Made by a program: the position numbers and the translations under genes. Below are positions 26,768 to 38,195 of a stretch of 64,000 bases of DNA, in pieces. Source of the stretch: Limosilactobacillus frumenti DSM 13145 (GTDB lineage Bacteria; Bacillota; Bacilli; Lactobacillales; Lactobacillaceae); assembly GCF_001436045.1 (NCBI RefSeq), contig NZ_AZER01000003.1, positions 31,856-95,855 on the forward strand, in the 5' to 3' direction. Below the pieces are notes generated by a model. That model saw only the letters and a list, made by a program, of their open reading frames with translations, did no database searches and was not told the origin of the DNA. Numbering within the stretch: position 1 is the first letter of the stretch; each line of letters opens with the position of its first letter.

Positions 26768-27193
26768 ATGGTAAAAAAAGCAACCCCGGTTCATGTTGAG
26801 TTAACAACGGTGATGGAGCAAGATGGCCAGCAGGAACGGTTTCATTTTACTGAAGACGGCCAATTTGTGAATTTGAATGGGAAATACTACCTTCGTTATC
26901 ACGAACACCAACAGGGGCAGACAACGCCAGTTCAATTTCGTTTGAATAATGATGAACTTCATTTACGGCGTAGTGGTATTAGGGAGACAGTATTTACCTT
27001 CTTAAATCGACAGACGACAAAGGCACGTTACCAAACGGAATACGGCATAATTGACTTAGAAGTAACTACCAATCGGCTCTTGGTTGATTTTGACCCCATA
27101 GCGGCTCGCGGGAACGTTGACTTGGAGTACCAGTTAGTTTCTGGCAATCAACTAGTAGGAACTTACCAACTGCAATTGCAATTTAGTCGCTAG
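26768..27193 (+). CDS. DUF1934 (YwiB-like) beta-barrel protein
   Basis: The 141-residue cytoplasmic protein matches DUF1934: PVHVELTTVMEQDGQQERFHF, GKYYLRYHEH, LNNDELHLRRSG, and YQTEYGIIDLEVTT, a string of beta strands forming a calycin-like barrel. ATG 26768 follows GAGGGAGA; an open frame back to 26681 lacks a start signal. It precedes rpoE, as in related genomes. The role is not known. Confidence 0.9.
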   Translation: MVKKATPVHVELTTVMEQDGQQERFHFTEDGQFVNLNGKYYLRYHEHQQGQTTPVQFRLNNDELHLRRSGIRETVFTFLNRQTTKARYQTEYGIIDLEVTTNRLLVDFDPIAARGNVDLEYQLVSGNQLVGTYQLQLQFSR

Positions 27194-27227
27194 CATTGTA
27201 GAATGTAGGATAGACTTTTTTGAAGGG

Positions 27228-27788
27228 ATGTGCACCAATTTGGATTTAAAGATTTTTGACGGCCAAGACAAATCAGAACTTTCAATGATCGAAGTTGCTC
27301 ACGCTATTCTTGCACACCATGGTGAGGCAATGGCATTTGTTGATTTAACCAATGAGGTTCAGCAATACTTAGGTAAGAGCGATGAAGAGATTCGGGAGCG
27401 ACTTTCGCAGTTCTATACTGATTTGAATATCGATGGCAGTTTTATCTCCTTAGGTGACAATACCTGGGGCTTGCGTGCATGGTACCCATACGAATCAATT
27501 GATGAAGCCACTGTTGGTGAAAGTGATGACGATGAAGAGGATGATCGTCCAACTAAGAAGCGTCGTAAGGTTAATGCCTTCTTAGCCGACTCTGACAACG
27601 ATGATGATGTGATTGATTATGATAACGATGATCCAGAAGATGAAGATCTGGATGACAATGACGACGAAGATAATGATGACTATGATGATGACGACGATGA
27701 TGATTACGCTGATGACGGTCTAGATGACGGCATTGAAGGCCAATTATCTGAATTGCATGATGATAGTGACGACGATGATGATGAATAA
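27228..27788 (+). CDS. rpoE: DNA-directed RNA polymerase delta subunit
   Basis: Delta is a Gram-positive polymerase subunit that speeds core recycling and affects promoter selectivity. The folded N-terminal HARE-HTH domain (SMIEVAHAILAHHGEAMAFVDLTNEV, about residues 20-90) is followed by a long disordered tail of Asp and Glu (about 110-186), as is usual. The start is ambiguous: ATG 27228 gives 186 residues, while TTG 27240 gives MDLKIFDG and more typical spacing from GAAGGGATG. The tail DNA is a GAT/GAC-rich simple sequence. pyrG follows after its own leader. Confidence 0.96.
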   Translation: MCTNLDLKIFDGQDKSELSMIEVAHAILAHHGEAMAFVDLTNEVQQYLGKSDEEIRERLSQFYTDLNIDGSFISLGDNTWGLRAWYPYESIDEATVGESDDDEEDDRPTKKRRKVNAFLADSDNDDDVIDYDNDDPEDEDLDDNDDEDNDDYDDDDDDDYADDGLDDGIEGQLSELHDDSDDDDDE

Positions 27789-27800
27789 TCATTTTTTTGC

Positions 27801-27829
27801 TTGACTATCTTAGGTTGACCCTGTATTAT
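27801..27829 (+). promoter_or_regulatory. Promoter of pyrG
   Basis: TTGACT (27801-27806) and TATTAT (27824-27829) are 17 bases apart. The predicted start is GGGC at 27837-27840, seven bases after the -10. Confidence 0.85.
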
Positions 27830-27836
27830 CTTTCTT

Positions 27837-29558
<1,722 letters not shown>

Positions 29559-29600
29559 TCAGAATAACAGTTGATTGATTTCGTTAATAAGATCACAATA

Positions 29601-29636
29601 TAACGGGCAAAGTGTCGTCAAACGCTTGGCCCGTTA
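29601..29636 (+). terminator. Probable terminator of pyrG
   Basis: TAACGGGC (29601-29608) pairs with GCCCGTTA (29629-29636), with further AGTGT/ACGCT pairing inside. The T-run after it is weak. Confidence 0.65.
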
Positions 29637-29812
29637 GTTATTTGCCGCTTCCCTTCAAAAATCATTAAGATTGATCATAAAAGGTTGTTTTTTGTTAAAT
29701 AATTAATTATTATTACAATTGATTGTTCAAATAAGGAGCAATATTAACTAATAAAATTAATTAAATCTAATAAAAATCTTAATAAATACTAATTTTAAGT
29801 GAGGAAACGAAA

Positions 29813-31090
29813 ATGAAACGAATGATCATTCAGGGAGGACACCGCCTTTCCGGAGAAGTGACAATCGGTGGCGCTAAGAATAGTACCGTTGCTTTAATTC
29901 CGGCCGCCATTCTAGCTGATACGCCAGTGCAGTTTGATACGGTCCCCGATATTTTAGATGTTCACAATTTGATGATCATTTTGAAATCGATGAATGTAAA
30001 GTCATCATTCACTCATGGGGTGTTGGATATTGATCCAACGCAAATTGTTGAAGCAGAATTGCCAAGCAAGGCCATTAAGAGTCTGCGAGCTTCTTACTAC
30101 TTCATGGGTGCTTTATTGGGCCGCTTTCACCGTGCAACGTTAACTTTCCCTGGTGGTGACAATATTGGTCCACGGCCAATTGATCAACATTTGAAAGCCT
30201 TTAAAGCATTGGGTGCTTCTGTTTCAGAGAATAATGGAACTGTTCACTTGGATGCCCCGAATGGCTTACATGGGACTCGGATCTTTTTAGATATGGTCTC
30301 TGTTGGGGCAACGATCAACAGTATCTTAGCTGCTGTTCGTGCAGAAGGGACAACGATCATTGAAAATGCTGCTAAGGAACCCGAAATTATTGACTTAGCA
30401 ACCTTCTTGAACAACATGGGAGCAAAGATTCGTGGTGCGGGGACTGATACCATTCGGATTACCGGTGTTAGCACCCTGCAATCAATGAACACCCATACCA
30501 TTATTGCAGATCGAATTGAATCTGGAACCTATCTTTCCCTGGCTGCGGCCATGGGTGATGGTATTATGGTTCACAACATCATTCCGGAACACTTGGAATC
30601 CTTCACTAGTAAGCTAATTGAAATGGGTGTTAACCTGCAAATAGATAGTGATAAGATTTACGTGCCGAAATCGGAACATTTGAAAGCAATCAATGTGAAG
30701 ACGATGCCATTCCCAGGATTCGCCACCGACTTGCAACAACCACTGACTCCCTTGATGTCCTTAGCAGAAGGGGACAGTACCATTGTTGATACGATTTATC
30801 CTAAGCGGGTTAAGCACATTCCAGAATTGCAAAAGATGGGCATGAACATTGAAGCCCATGATGGGATGATTATTGTTCGTCATACCGACCATCTCCACGG
30901 AGCAACTGTTTCTGCTGGTGAGATTCGTGCCGGAGCAGCATTAACAATTGCTGGTTTAATGGCAGATGGCAAGACGGTTATTAACAACGCGGGTAATATT
31001 TTACGGGGCTATGACCGGATTGTCTGGAAGCTGAACCGGTTAGGGGCCAATGTTTCGATTGAGGACGATTCTTCCGTCACGGTTGGATAA
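29813..31090 (+). CDS. murA: UDP-N-acetylglucosamine 1-carboxyvinyltransferase with Asp at the fosfomycin-target position
   Basis: It transfers enolpyruvate to UDP-GlcNAc, the first committed step of peptidoglycan synthesis. The two-domain fold begins with [25 protein letters not shown]. The active loop reads [15 protein letters not shown]: residue 116 (codon 30158-30160, GAC) is Asp, where most bacteria have the Cys that fosfomycin alkylates. Cys-to-Asp enzymes are known to be active and fosfomycin-insensitive in other bacteria. The late [20 protein letters not shown] block is normal. Whether a second murA exists elsewhere is not visible here. A 250-base AT-rich region precedes it. rpmE2 follows after about 90 bases. 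Confidence 0.97.
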   Translation: MKRMIIQGGHRLSGEVTIGGAKNSTVALIPAAILADTPVQFDTVPDILDVHNLMIILKSMNVKSSFTHGVLDIDPTQIVEAELPSKAIKSLRASYYFMGALLGRFHRATLTFPGGDNIGPRPIDQHLKAFKALGASVSENNGTVHLDAPNGLHGTRIFLDMVSVGATINSILAAVRAEGTTIIENAAKEPEIIDLATFLNNMGAKIRGAGTDTIRITGVSTLQSMNTHTIIADRIESGTYLSLAAAMGDGIMVHNIIPEHLESFTSKLIEMGVNLQIDSDKIYVPKSEHLKAINVKTMPFPGFATDLQQPLTPLMSLAEGDSTIVDTIYPKRVKHIPELQKMGMNIEAHDGMIIVRHTDHLHGATVSAGEIRAGAALTIAGLMADGKTVINNAGNILRGYDRIVWKLNRLGANVSIEDDSSVTVG

Positions 31091-31182
31091 GTTCTTGCAT
31101 CCGTTAAAAAATCGTGTTATCCTGTTAAAGTTGATTATCTATGTTTCAGGCAATGATTCATGGCAAAAGGAGCGTATAAATT

Positions 31183-31428
31183 ATGAAAAAAGGAATTCAT
31201 CCAGATTATCATCCAGTAGTATTTCAAGATGCTTCTACTGGTTACAAGTTTCTCTCAGGTTCCACTGTAAATTCCAGTGAAACTATCAAGTGGGAAGACG
31301 GTAACGAATACCCATTAGTTCGGGTGGAAGTTACTTCTGATTCACACCCATTCTACACTGGTAAGCAAAAGTTTACTCAAGCAGATGGTGCGGTGGACAA
31401 GTTCAACAAGAAGTACGGTCTCAAGTAA
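31183..31428 (+). CDS. rpmE2: 50S ribosomal protein L31 type B
   Basis: The 81-residue protein matches the zinc-free (C-minus) L31: [33 protein letters not shown] and DKFNKKYGL. It has no CxxC zinc pair. C-minus forms often replace zinc-binding L31 under zinc limitation, which fits with the Zur-like control of the adc operon, but no Zur box is seen here. AAAGGAG lies before the ATG, and a terminator at 31446-31480 follows. Confidence 0.97.
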   Translation: MKKGIHPDYHPVVFQDASTGYKFLSGSTVNSSETIKWEDGNEYPLVRVEVTSDSHPFYTGKQKFTQADGAVDKFNKKYGLK

Positions 31429-31445
31429 GACTGACTTTAATTTAC

Positions 31446-31480
31446 AGACGAGATTGGGACGACCAATCTCGTCTTTTTTA
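31446..31480 (+). terminator. Terminator of rpmE2
   Basis: AGACGAGATTGG (31446-31457) pairs with CCAATCTCGTCT (31463-31474), followed by TTTTTT. Confidence 0.93.
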
Positions 31481-31509
31481 TTATTTAAAGATAAATTGGC
31501 GGTGTTTTT

Positions 31510-32808
31510 ATGAAACGACGAGGTTATCAGTTCCTGCAGTGGCTAACTCATAGTTCATTCATTTCTATTGTTCATGACACTTTGTTAGCATTGTTTCCAT
31601 TTGCATTAGTAGGTTCGATCGCGCAAATGATCCTTAAAACCATGTTTTCAGAAGATGGCTTTTTTGCCAATATCTTCTATTTTAGCGAGTGGATGCCTGA
31701 TTGGATATTTAAAGCGTGTCAAGCAGCGTTGTTTGCAATTAATCAGGTGACATTAAGTCTTTTTGGCTTGTTAGTAGTTTATGAAGCCGCTAAATACACT
31801 GCCCGGTTGTACCATCGCGATGCGCAAACGGCTGGTATGACTGGAATTATTGCCTTACTACTAGTGGCATTTCGTTATGATAAATTTTCAATGGTAAAGG
31901 GAATTAGTAATTTCAATTGGAAACTATTAGGCAGTCAAAGTGTTTTACTTGCCTTTGTCATCGGTTATGGAGTTGGTCAGTTGTACCGCTGGTTGGCAAA
32001 GGAACGAAATTATTCAGATAATCACACCTTTATTTCCATTTATGATCGTTCATTATTGGCAATTTGGCCAGTGATCATTGCGGTGGTATCTGCTGTCGTC
32101 ATTTCCTTCTTACTGAACTTTAGCGTTCTCAATGCTTGGTTGCGCTCTGGTTACAGTACGCTTATTAATGTCGGTGAGAATGATAACCAGTTGTGGTTAG
32201 TTGTCTTAACCAAACTATTAATGGCCGTTGTAGACTGGTTGGGATTAGGGACAGCTAATAGTGCTAATGTAATGATGTCGGGGTTAAGCTTTGAAGAGAA
32301 CTTAAATTATGCCTTACAACATAATAGTTGCTGGAATGTCCCCCATCCCTTACTAGGTGGGTCACTTTATAATTCTTTTGCTAATTTTGGTGGCCACGGT
32401 GCGTTGCTCGCTTTATTAGTGGCTATTTTGATTGTTGGCCGTCGGCGCGACTATCACCGAATCGCTCGGTGGTCACTGATTCCAACCCTCTTTAATTCAT
32501 CTTTTGGTGTGATGGTGGGGATTCCAGTATTGATGAACCCAATCTTGTTCTTGCCGGCAGTTTTCATTCCGACATTAAATATGTTGATTGCGGCCCTCGC
32601 AATTACTATTCATATCCTGCCAGCGACCCCTTATCCGGTACTCGTTGGTACACCAGGACCATTAATTTCATTCATCGCCACAAATGGTAATTGGTGGGTA
32701 TTAATGTTTACGATTGCTTTGTTTATCCTAGATGTGTGGCTCTATCTGCCGTTTGTTCGTCTTTTGGAAAAGTGGCCCCAATATCAGGTTAAGGGAGGTC
32801 GGTTCTGA
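31510..32808 (+). CDS. PTS IIC component, cellobiose/lactose type, orphan
   Basis: The 432-residue membrane protein has about ten hydrophobic segments and the layout of PTS family IIC permeases of the cellobiose/diacetylchitobiose type: ALFPFALVGSIAQM near the N-terminus, YEAAKYTARLYHRDAQTAGMTGI, and the substrate-loop PHPLLGGSLYNSF and GIPVLMNPILFLPAVFIP blocks. No IIA or IIB gene lies near, so it must borrow them or work otherwise. Its stop shares bases with the ATG of the next gene (TGATG), so the pair is translationally coupled to a lipase-like protein, an odd partner. Confidence 0.87.
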   Translation: MKRRGYQFLQWLTHSSFISIVHDTLLALFPFALVGSIAQMILKTMFSEDGFFANIFYFSEWMPDWIFKACQAALFAINQVTLSLFGLLVVYEAAKYTARLYHRDAQTAGMTGIIALLLVAFRYDKFSMVKGISNFNWKLLGSQSVLLAFVIGYGVGQLYRWLAKERNYSDNHTFISIYDRSLLAIWPVIIAVVSAVVISFLLNFSVLNAWLRSGYSTLINVGENDNQLWLVVLTKLLMAVVDWLGLGTANSANVMMSGLSFEENLNYALQHNSCWNVPHPLLGGSLYNSFANFGGHGALLALLVAILIVGRRRDYHRIARWSLIPTLFNSSFGVMVGIPVLMNPILFLPAVFIPTLNMLIAALAITIHILPATPYPVLVGTPGPLISFIATNGNWWVLMFTIALFILDVWLYLPFVRLLEKWPQYQVKGGRF

Positions 32809-33689
32809 TGCCTAAATTAGATGAACTCAATCCCCGTAAGCGGAGTCGTCTTATTCTAATATTAATTATCCTGGCGTTGATTTTGTTAGCTGCTCCTGCT
32901 TTTGTGTGGATGCGATCCAGCAATGCTTACCTCGCTCAGCAAAGAAAGCCAAAAATGTCACCAGTTATTATGGTGCCAGGAAGTTCGGCGACTGAGAATC
33001 GCTTTAATCAGTTAGTCAATTTGTTAAATAAAGATACAGATAAAAAGCATAGCCTAATGAAAATTCAGGTTGGCAACAATGATAAATTATCGACAACCGG
33101 GTATATCCATCGTGGTGATCGTGAGCCCATTATTGTAATCGGTTTTAAAAATAATCATGATGGGTATGACAATATTAAGAAACAAGCACGAATGCTCAAT
33201 ATTGCTTTTGAAAGTTTAACTAAACAGTATCACTTTAATAACTTCAAGGCTTTTGGCCATTCCAACGGTGGCCTAGTTTGGACTTACTGGTTGGAAAAGT
33301 ATTATTCACAATATTCTGATTCGATTACCGTGAAACGGTTAATGACTTTGGGAACTCCATTCAACTTTGCTGAAAAGTCAATTCAATCACCGACCCAAAT
33401 GTTTTTGGATTTAGAAAAAAATAAGAAAAAGATTCCTTCGTCATTAAGCGTCATCTCCGTTGCAGGAACCGAAAGTTATGATTCTGATGGTCTAGTTCCG
33501 GAAGAAAGTGTTCAAGCCGGTAAGTACATTTATCAGAAACAAGTTAAGCACTATACGACGATGACGGTTACTGGTGATGATGCCCAGCATTCAGATCTTC
33601 CCCAAAATAAGGAAATTGTGCGTATTATTGAGCAATATTTATTGGATAATAAGAGTGCCCCCGTTCCAGTTAAGAAGGGTGAACAGTAA
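32808..33689 (+). CDS. Membrane-anchored alpha/beta hydrolase (DUF915)
   Basis: The 293-residue protein has one N-terminal membrane segment (LILILIILALILLAAPAFVW), which should place the rest outside the cell. The nucleophile elbow GHSNGGLVW, VIMVPGSSATENR before it, a late SDGLVPEES with an acidic residue, and DDAQHSDLPQN with a candidate catalytic His match DUF915 hydrolases. Substrate is unknown; cell-envelope esters or lipids are possible. It overlaps the IIC gene, and sortase A follows 77 bases later. Confidence 0.88.
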   Translation: MPKLDELNPRKRSRLILILIILALILLAAPAFVWMRSSNAYLAQQRKPKMSPVIMVPGSSATENRFNQLVNLLNKDTDKKHSLMKIQVGNNDKLSTTGYIHRGDREPIIVIGFKNNHDGYDNIKKQARMLNIAFESLTKQYHFNNFKAFGHSNGGLVWTYWLEKYYSQYSDSITVKRLMTLGTPFNFAEKSIQSPTQMFLDLEKNKKKIPSSLSVISVAGTESYDSDGLVPEESVQAGKYIYQKQVKHYTTMTVTGDDAQHSDLPQNKEIVRIIEQYLLDNKSAPVPVKKGEQ

Positions 33690-33766
33690 GCTAAAAATAC
33701 TATACAAAAGTAAGTTATATCGCTATACTAGACACATGTAAATATTCAACGAAGGAGTGGCAAACC

Positions 33767-34480
33767 TTGAAAGAGCCTAAAAAGCGGCAGTCTCGTAGTT
33801 GGTTGCGCTGGACTGCGGTGGTTATATTACTACTGCTGTCCGTAGTACTGATTTTTAACCAGCAGATTAAATACCATCTAGCGGGAAGCTACCGTCCACA
33901 GATCTCACGTCAAGAGATTAAAAAGAACAATACTAAAGCTGCTAATTATGATTTTAGCAATGCTCAGGACCTGAGCCTCCAGACAGTGGCGCGAGCCCGG
34001 GCCAAACGGCAACCGATTAATATTATTGGTGAAATTACTGTTCCGGCTATTGACATGACCTTGCCAATTGGTAAGGGGGTCGACAACACCACACTTGCTT
34101 TGGCAGCGGGAACCTTCCGGCCAGACATGAAAATGGGGCAAGGAAACTACGCATTAGCTGGGCATAATATGGCCCATGGTAGCAAGATCTTATTCTCGCC
34201 ATTGTATTATCACGCTAAGGTGGGGCAAAAGGTTTACATTACTGATTTAAACCGTGTCTATGAATACCAAATTACGGAGCGCAAGTTTATTGCAGCGACG
34301 CGGGTCGACGTTGTTCAAAATACTCCACAAAAAATTATCACCTTAGTTACCTGTGATGCTACTGGTGCTAATCGACTCATGATCCGGGGAAAGTTTGTTA
34401 AGTCGATGCCATTTAAACAGGCTCCGCAACAAGTTCAGCATAACTTCTCTAACAAATATACGACTGGCCGTAAGTCATAA
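33767..34480 (+). CDS. srtA: Sortase A (class A)
   Basis: The transpeptidase joins LPxTG surface proteins to peptidoglycan. One N-terminal membrane segment (LRWTAVVILLLLSVVLIF) anchors it. The catalytic His lies in NYALAGHNM, the Cys in TLVTCDATG and the Arg in NRLMIRGKF. It starts at TTG 33767 after GAAGGAG. The 237-residue length is usual. A TATACT box lies upstream (about 33724), so it may have its own promoter. The 3' side holds a terminator repeat. Confidence 0.96.
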   Translation: MKEPKKRQSRSWLRWTAVVILLLLSVVLIFNQQIKYHLAGSYRPQISRQEIKKNNTKAANYDFSNAQDLSLQTVARARAKRQPINIIGEITVPAIDMTLPIGKGVDNTTLALAAGTFRPDMKMGQGNYALAGHNMAHGSKILFSPLYYHAKVGQKVYITDLNRVYEYQITERKFIAATRVDVVQNTPQKIITLVTCDATGANRLMIRGKFVKSMPFKQAPQQVQHNFSNKYTTGRKS

Positions 34481-34485
34481 AGTAA

Positions 34486-34600
34486 AGGAATGAGACAGAA
34501 CAGCTTGTCGTTCCCTGTAAACATAAGAGGGCTCTAGTGTTTGGATTTTCCGAACACTAGAGCCTTCTTTATGTACTGTGTTGTAGCATTTTCAACTGTT
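34486..34600. repeat. Two-hairpin intergenic element, copy 3 (convergent terminator)
   Basis: GGAATGA...TCGTTCC around GACAGAACAG forms the first stem. GGCTCTAGTGTTTGG (34530-34544) pairs with CCGAACACTAGAGCC (34550-34564) in the second, followed by TTCTTTATGTACTGTG and GCATTTTCAACT. It lies between srtA and the converging phosphatase gene. Confidence 0.75.
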
Positions 34601-34602
34601 AC

Positions 34603-35067
34603 CTATTGGAGTTCTTTTTGAAATTTATTTAACCATTCTGGCAGCACTTCCGCTAGGCTGTGATAAGTGTCTTCAAACCGATGCGTGTACCAAGGGTCGG
34701 GGATGACACTATCCTCTTTACCGGGGATGATTTCATATGCGCGATGAATTTTATGGCGGTCCTGTGGTGGTGCCATCCGCAGAAGGTTTTCCTCATTCAT
34801 CCGGTCCATGCAAATGATATAATCTGCGGAGTGGAAATCAGCTGTTGTAATTGGCCGCGATACCAAGCCGGTCGGATCGAGGCCATGGTGCCGCATTGTC
34901 TTCTGAGCTCCTGGATGAGGTGGATTGCCTTCCTCTTCGCTACTGGTTGCGGCAGAATCAATTTGAATTTTATTACTTAATCCCGCTTGCTGGACCATGT
35001 GGCGAAACATGACTTCAGCCATTGGGGAGCGGCAGATATTGCCAAGACAAACGAAAATTATTTTCAT
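34603..35067 (-). CDS. Low-molecular-weight protein tyrosine phosphatase
   Basis: The CX5R phosphate loop VCLGNICRSPMAEVMF lies at the N-terminus and the general acid in VIPDPWYT near the C-terminus, the defining pair for this family. It may act on protein tyrosine phosphate, for instance in exopolysaccharide control; no kinase gene is nearby. ATG 35067 (154 residues) is chosen because GTGAGGTG lies at proper spacing. A GTG at 35076 overlaps that site. Confidence 0.94.
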   Translation of the reverse strand: MKIIFVCLGNICRSPMAEVMFRHMVQQAGLSNKIQIDSAATSSEEEGNPPHPGAQKTMRHHGLDPTGLVSRPITTADFHSADYIICMDRMNEENLLRMAPPQDRHKIHRAYEIIPGKEDSVIPDPWYTHRFEDTYHSLAEVLPEWLNKFQKELQ

Positions 35068-35200
35068 AAATGACACCTCACTTTATTCTTCAATTCTATC
35101 ATAGGCATAATCATTAGAATTTGCTAAAGAAAAACCAAGTAATCGCGTTGTCGATTACAGATTTGCTACAATAGAGGGAAATCTTAAGGAGGAAAGAGTT

Positions 35201-35764
35201 ATGATGACAACTATTATCATAGTGGCAGTGATTGTACTGTTAGTAATCGCTTATGCAGTAATGTACAACGGTTTAGTGCAATTGCGAACCCACGCGCAAG
35301 AATCATGGAGTCAAATTGATGTTCAACTGCAACGGCGGAATGATCTGATTCCCAATTTACTATCAACCGTAAAGGGTTACAGTAAGTACGAAGCCAGTAC
35401 GCTGGAAAAGGTAACTAAGTTGCGACAGCAAATGGTTGATATTCCTGAAGGGGACCATGCGAAGCTGATGGAAGTTTCCAACCAATTATCATCCAGTTTG
35501 CGGTCAATTTATGCAGTGGCGGAAAACTACCCAGACTTAAAGGCAAGTACCGAATATCAACAACTCATGGAAGAATTAAGCAATACAGAAAACAAGATAG
35601 CCTACTCGCGGCAACTATATAACAGTACTGTAGCTGCATTAAATGCCCGCATTCAATCTTTTCCCACTAATATTGTTGCGCACTTACAACACTTCACCCA
35701 AATGGATTACTTACAAGTACCAAAGGAAAGTAAGCAGGTCCCGAAAGTTTCATTTGATGATTAA
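35201..35764 (+). CDS. lemA: LemA family protein
   Basis: The 187-residue protein has an N-terminal membrane segment ([17 protein letters not shown]) followed by a helical bundle. The signature [26 protein letters not shown] and [21 protein letters not shown] are typical of LemA. Family members are thought to be membrane-bound with most of the protein outside. AAGGAGGA precedes ATG 35201. It is directly followed by htpX, a pairing common in Gram-positive bacteria. Confidence 0.95.
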   Translation: MMTTIIIVAVIVLLVIAYAVMYNGLVQLRTHAQESWSQIDVQLQRRNDLIPNLLSTVKGYSKYEASTLEKVTKLRQQMVDIPEGDHAKLMEVSNQLSSSLRSIYAVAENYPDLKASTEYQQLMEELSNTENKIAYSRQLYNSTVAALNARIQSFPTNIVAHLQHFTQMDYLQVPKESKQVPKVSFDD

Positions 35765-35775
35765 CGAGGTCTAAC

Positions 35776-36669
35776 ATGTTATATCAGCAAATTGCGCGAA
35801 ATAAACGCAAAACTATTTTGGTAATGGCGGGATTCTTTATCCTGGTAGCAGTAATTGGCGCAGCAATTGGTTATTTGTTTGCAGGCACAACAGTAGGTGG
35901 CATTATTATTGCGGCGATTGTGGCCGTTATTTATATGTCAGTGATGATTGGCCAGTCAACGGAAGTGGTCATGAACATGAATAATGCTCATGAAATTCAT
36001 TCTGCTAGTGAAGCACCGGAATTGTGGCACGTTGTTGAAGACATGGCCATGGTTGCTCAAGTGCCGATGCCCCGCGTGTTTATCATTGATGATCCTAGCC
36101 CCAATGCATTTGCTACGGGCAATAACCCTGAACACGCTGCAGTAGCCGCAACAAGTGGTCTGTTGCAAATGATGAATCGGGAAGAATTAGAAGGGGTAAT
36201 GGGGCATGAGATGAGTCACGTCAAAAACTATGATATTCGTTTGCAGACAATTGCGCTCGCTTTATCAGCAGCCATTGCGGCATTGGTAAACTTTGCCGGG
36301 AACTTCTGGTGGTTTGGTGGCCGTCGCTCAGATAACGATGACAGTCCATCTGGTATCTTTGCCATCGTGGGATCAATTCTCTTAATTATCCTGGCGCCAC
36401 TGGCGGCCTCAATTGCCCAGATGGCCCTGTCCAGGAATCGGGAGTACCTGGCGGATGCTGGTTCTGTTGAATTAACACGTAATCCCCAGGGCCTGATTTC
36501 TGCGCTGACGAAGTTGAAGTCTGCTGACCCAATGGCGAAGGTGGCACCAAGCAGCTCAGCTTTGTACATTAGTGATCCAGAGCTCAATGCCAAGCATCAC
36601 CCGTTTGCCCACCTCTTTGACACTCATCCGCCACTAGACCAGCGGATTGCCCGCCTCAAAAAAATGTAA
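35776..36669 (+). CDS. htpX: HtpX membrane zinc metalloprotease
   Basis: The 297-residue membrane protease has two N-terminal membrane segments, the zinc motif [11 protein letters not shown] (HEMSH), two more membrane segments (about residues 155-215), and the third ligand Glu in [13 protein letters not shown]. HtpX helps remove damaged membrane proteins. It lies 11 bases after lemA. A perfect terminator ends the pair. Confidence 0.97.
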   Translation: MLYQQIARNKRKTILVMAGFFILVAVIGAAIGYLFAGTTVGGIIIAAIVAVIYMSVMIGQSTEVVMNMNNAHEIHSASEAPELWHVVEDMAMVAQVPMPRVFIIDDPSPNAFATGNNPEHAAVAATSGLLQMMNREELEGVMGHEMSHVKNYDIRLQTIALALSAAIAALVNFAGNFWWFGGRRSDNDDSPSGIFAIVGSILLIILAPLAASIAQMALSRNREYLADAGSVELTRNPQGLISALTKLKSADPMAKVAPSSSALYISDPELNAKHHPFAHLFDTHPPLDQRIARLKKM

Positions 36670-36681
36670 ATCATACGGATA

Positions 36682-36716
36682 GCCTGATCGTTGAAACAGC
36701 GATCAGGCCTTTTTTA
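36682..36716 (+). terminator. Terminator of lemA-htpX
   Basis: GCCTGATCG (36682-36690) pairs with CGATCAGGC (36700-36708), followed by a long T-run. Confidence 0.93.
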
Positions 36717-36799
36717 TGCCGATATTATCGCCTTTAAATGGAGATGATGATATAATTAAAAAGCTAGACTAAAGATTGGAAATAAGAGGGAGCTCTTTC

Positions 36800-38182
36800 A
36801 TGAAGATGAAATTAGCCGAAATTGCTTCAGCAATCGGCGTTCAAAATGAAATAAGTCAGTGGCAAGACGTGGAAATAACCAGCGTTGCCTTTGACAGTCG
36901 TGAATTGGAAGCTGGTGCACTGTTTGTTCCACTACAAGGGGCACAAGACGGTCACCAGTTTGTTCAGAGTGCCTTTGATAATGGTGCAGCAGCAACCTTG
37001 TGGGCTAGTGACCATGATGTCACTACGAACCCTGATCAACCAGTTTTAGTGGTGGCTGATCCGTTGAAGGCATTGCAAAAGCTCAGTAAATATTATTTAC
37101 ATAAGATTAACCCGATCGTGGTTGCGGTGACGGGGAGCAATGGTAAAACCACGACTAAAGATATGACGGCCTCTATTTTGAGTACGCAACTGAATGTAAC
37201 GAAGACGCACGCTAACTTTAATAATGAAATTGGCGTTCCCGTGACATTATTAAACATGGAATCGAATACTGAAGTTGTGGTTGTTGAAATGGGGATGGAC
37301 CGTTTTGGTCAACTAGACTTCTTAAGTCGGTTGGTTTCTCCAGATATCGCTGTAATTACGATGATCGGCGAAGCCCATATTGAATTCTTCGGCACCCGGG
37401 ATAAGATTGCGGACGCCAAGATGGAAATTGTTCATGGTCTCAAGGAAGATGGGGCCCTGGTCTACAATGGTGATGAACCATTACTCCAGGAGAGAACACG
37501 TGACCTGGCTCAGGATCGGATTACCTTTGGTCGTCACCTTGATGATGACTTCTACGCTACTAGTGTTCACCTGCATGAGCGGTCAATTGACTTTAAGGTT
37601 AACCAGTGGCCAGACATGGACTTCACGATTCCGATGGTCGGTGAATATAATGTTAATAACGCATTGGCAGCAATTGCGGTTGGCCAGCGGTTGCATATTA
37701 GTCCCCAACACATGAAACAGGCGTTAAAAGATGTTGAGTTAACCGAAAATCGTGCTGAGTGGGTTAAGGGGAGTAATGGCGAACAGATCTTGTCTGATGT
37801 TTACAACTCCAATCCAACCGCTGCTCGCCAGGTTTTAAAGACGATTGCGGAAACACCAACCAGCGGGCACCGGATCGCAGTGTTAGGCGATATGTTGGAA
37901 CTCGGAGACGCTGCTCCGCGTTTGCACGCTAGTCTAGCTGCTAATATCGATCATGACCATATTCAGCAGGTTTACCTGATCGGTAGTAATATGAAGTACC
38001 TGCAAGATAAATTGATTCAGGATGGTTATCCAGCAGTGGATGTCCATTATTATCCAGATGATGGTTTAGCTCAACTAACAACGGACCTCCAGCGAGCATT
38101 GACCGCTGACGACATGGTCTTGTTGAAAGCTAGTCACGGTATTCACCTTGAGGAAGTTTTGCGGGCATTAACAAATAAATAA
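36800..38182 (+). CDS. murF: UDP-MurNAc-tripeptide-D-Ala-D-Ala ligase
   Basis: It adds D-Ala-D-Ala to the peptidoglycan precursor. The Mur-ligase ATP loop VTGSNGKTTTKDM (about residues 113-125), the N-terminal SRELEAGALFVPLQG, the central NNALAAIAVG, and LSDVYNSNPTA with VLGDMLELGD are all characteristic of MurF. ATG 36800 follows GAGGGAG; an ATG at 36776 lacks a site. The length of 460 residues is normal. A terminator lies between it and cshA. Confidence 0.97.
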   Translation: MKMKLAEIASAIGVQNEISQWQDVEITSVAFDSRELEAGALFVPLQGAQDGHQFVQSAFDNGAAATLWASDHDVTTNPDQPVLVVADPLKALQKLSKYYLHKINPIVVAVTGSNGKTTTKDMTASILSTQLNVTKTHANFNNEIGVPVTLLNMESNTEVVVVEMGMDRFGQLDFLSRLVSPDIAVITMIGEAHIEFFGTRDKIADAKMEIVHGLKEDGALVYNGDEPLLQERTRDLAQDRITFGRHLDDDFYATSVHLHERSIDFKVNQWPDMDFTIPMVGEYNVNNALAAIAVGQRLHISPQHMKQALKDVELTENRAEWVKGSNGEQILSDVYNSNPTAARQVLKTIAETPTSGHRIAVLGDMLELGDAAPRLHASLAANIDHDHIQQVYLIGSNMKYLQDKLIQDGYPAVDVHYYPDDGLAQLTTDLQRALTADDMVLLKASHGIHLEEVLRALTNK

Positions 38183-38195
38183 GTTGATTTAATTA

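Noticed and set aside
27525..27787. GAT-rich simple sequence that looks like a tandem repeat
   Set aside because: It is explained by Asp/Glu codons of the delta-subunit tail; no regular repeat unit.
27571..27792. His-rich open frame on the minus strand opposite rpoE
   Set aside because: It is the antisense of the Asp/Glu tail of delta (GAT/GAC codons read as ATC/GTC-shifted His codons) and has no ribosome site.
31183..31428. Zinc control of rpmE2
   Set aside because: L31 is of the zinc-free type, but no Zur-like palindrome was found in its leader.
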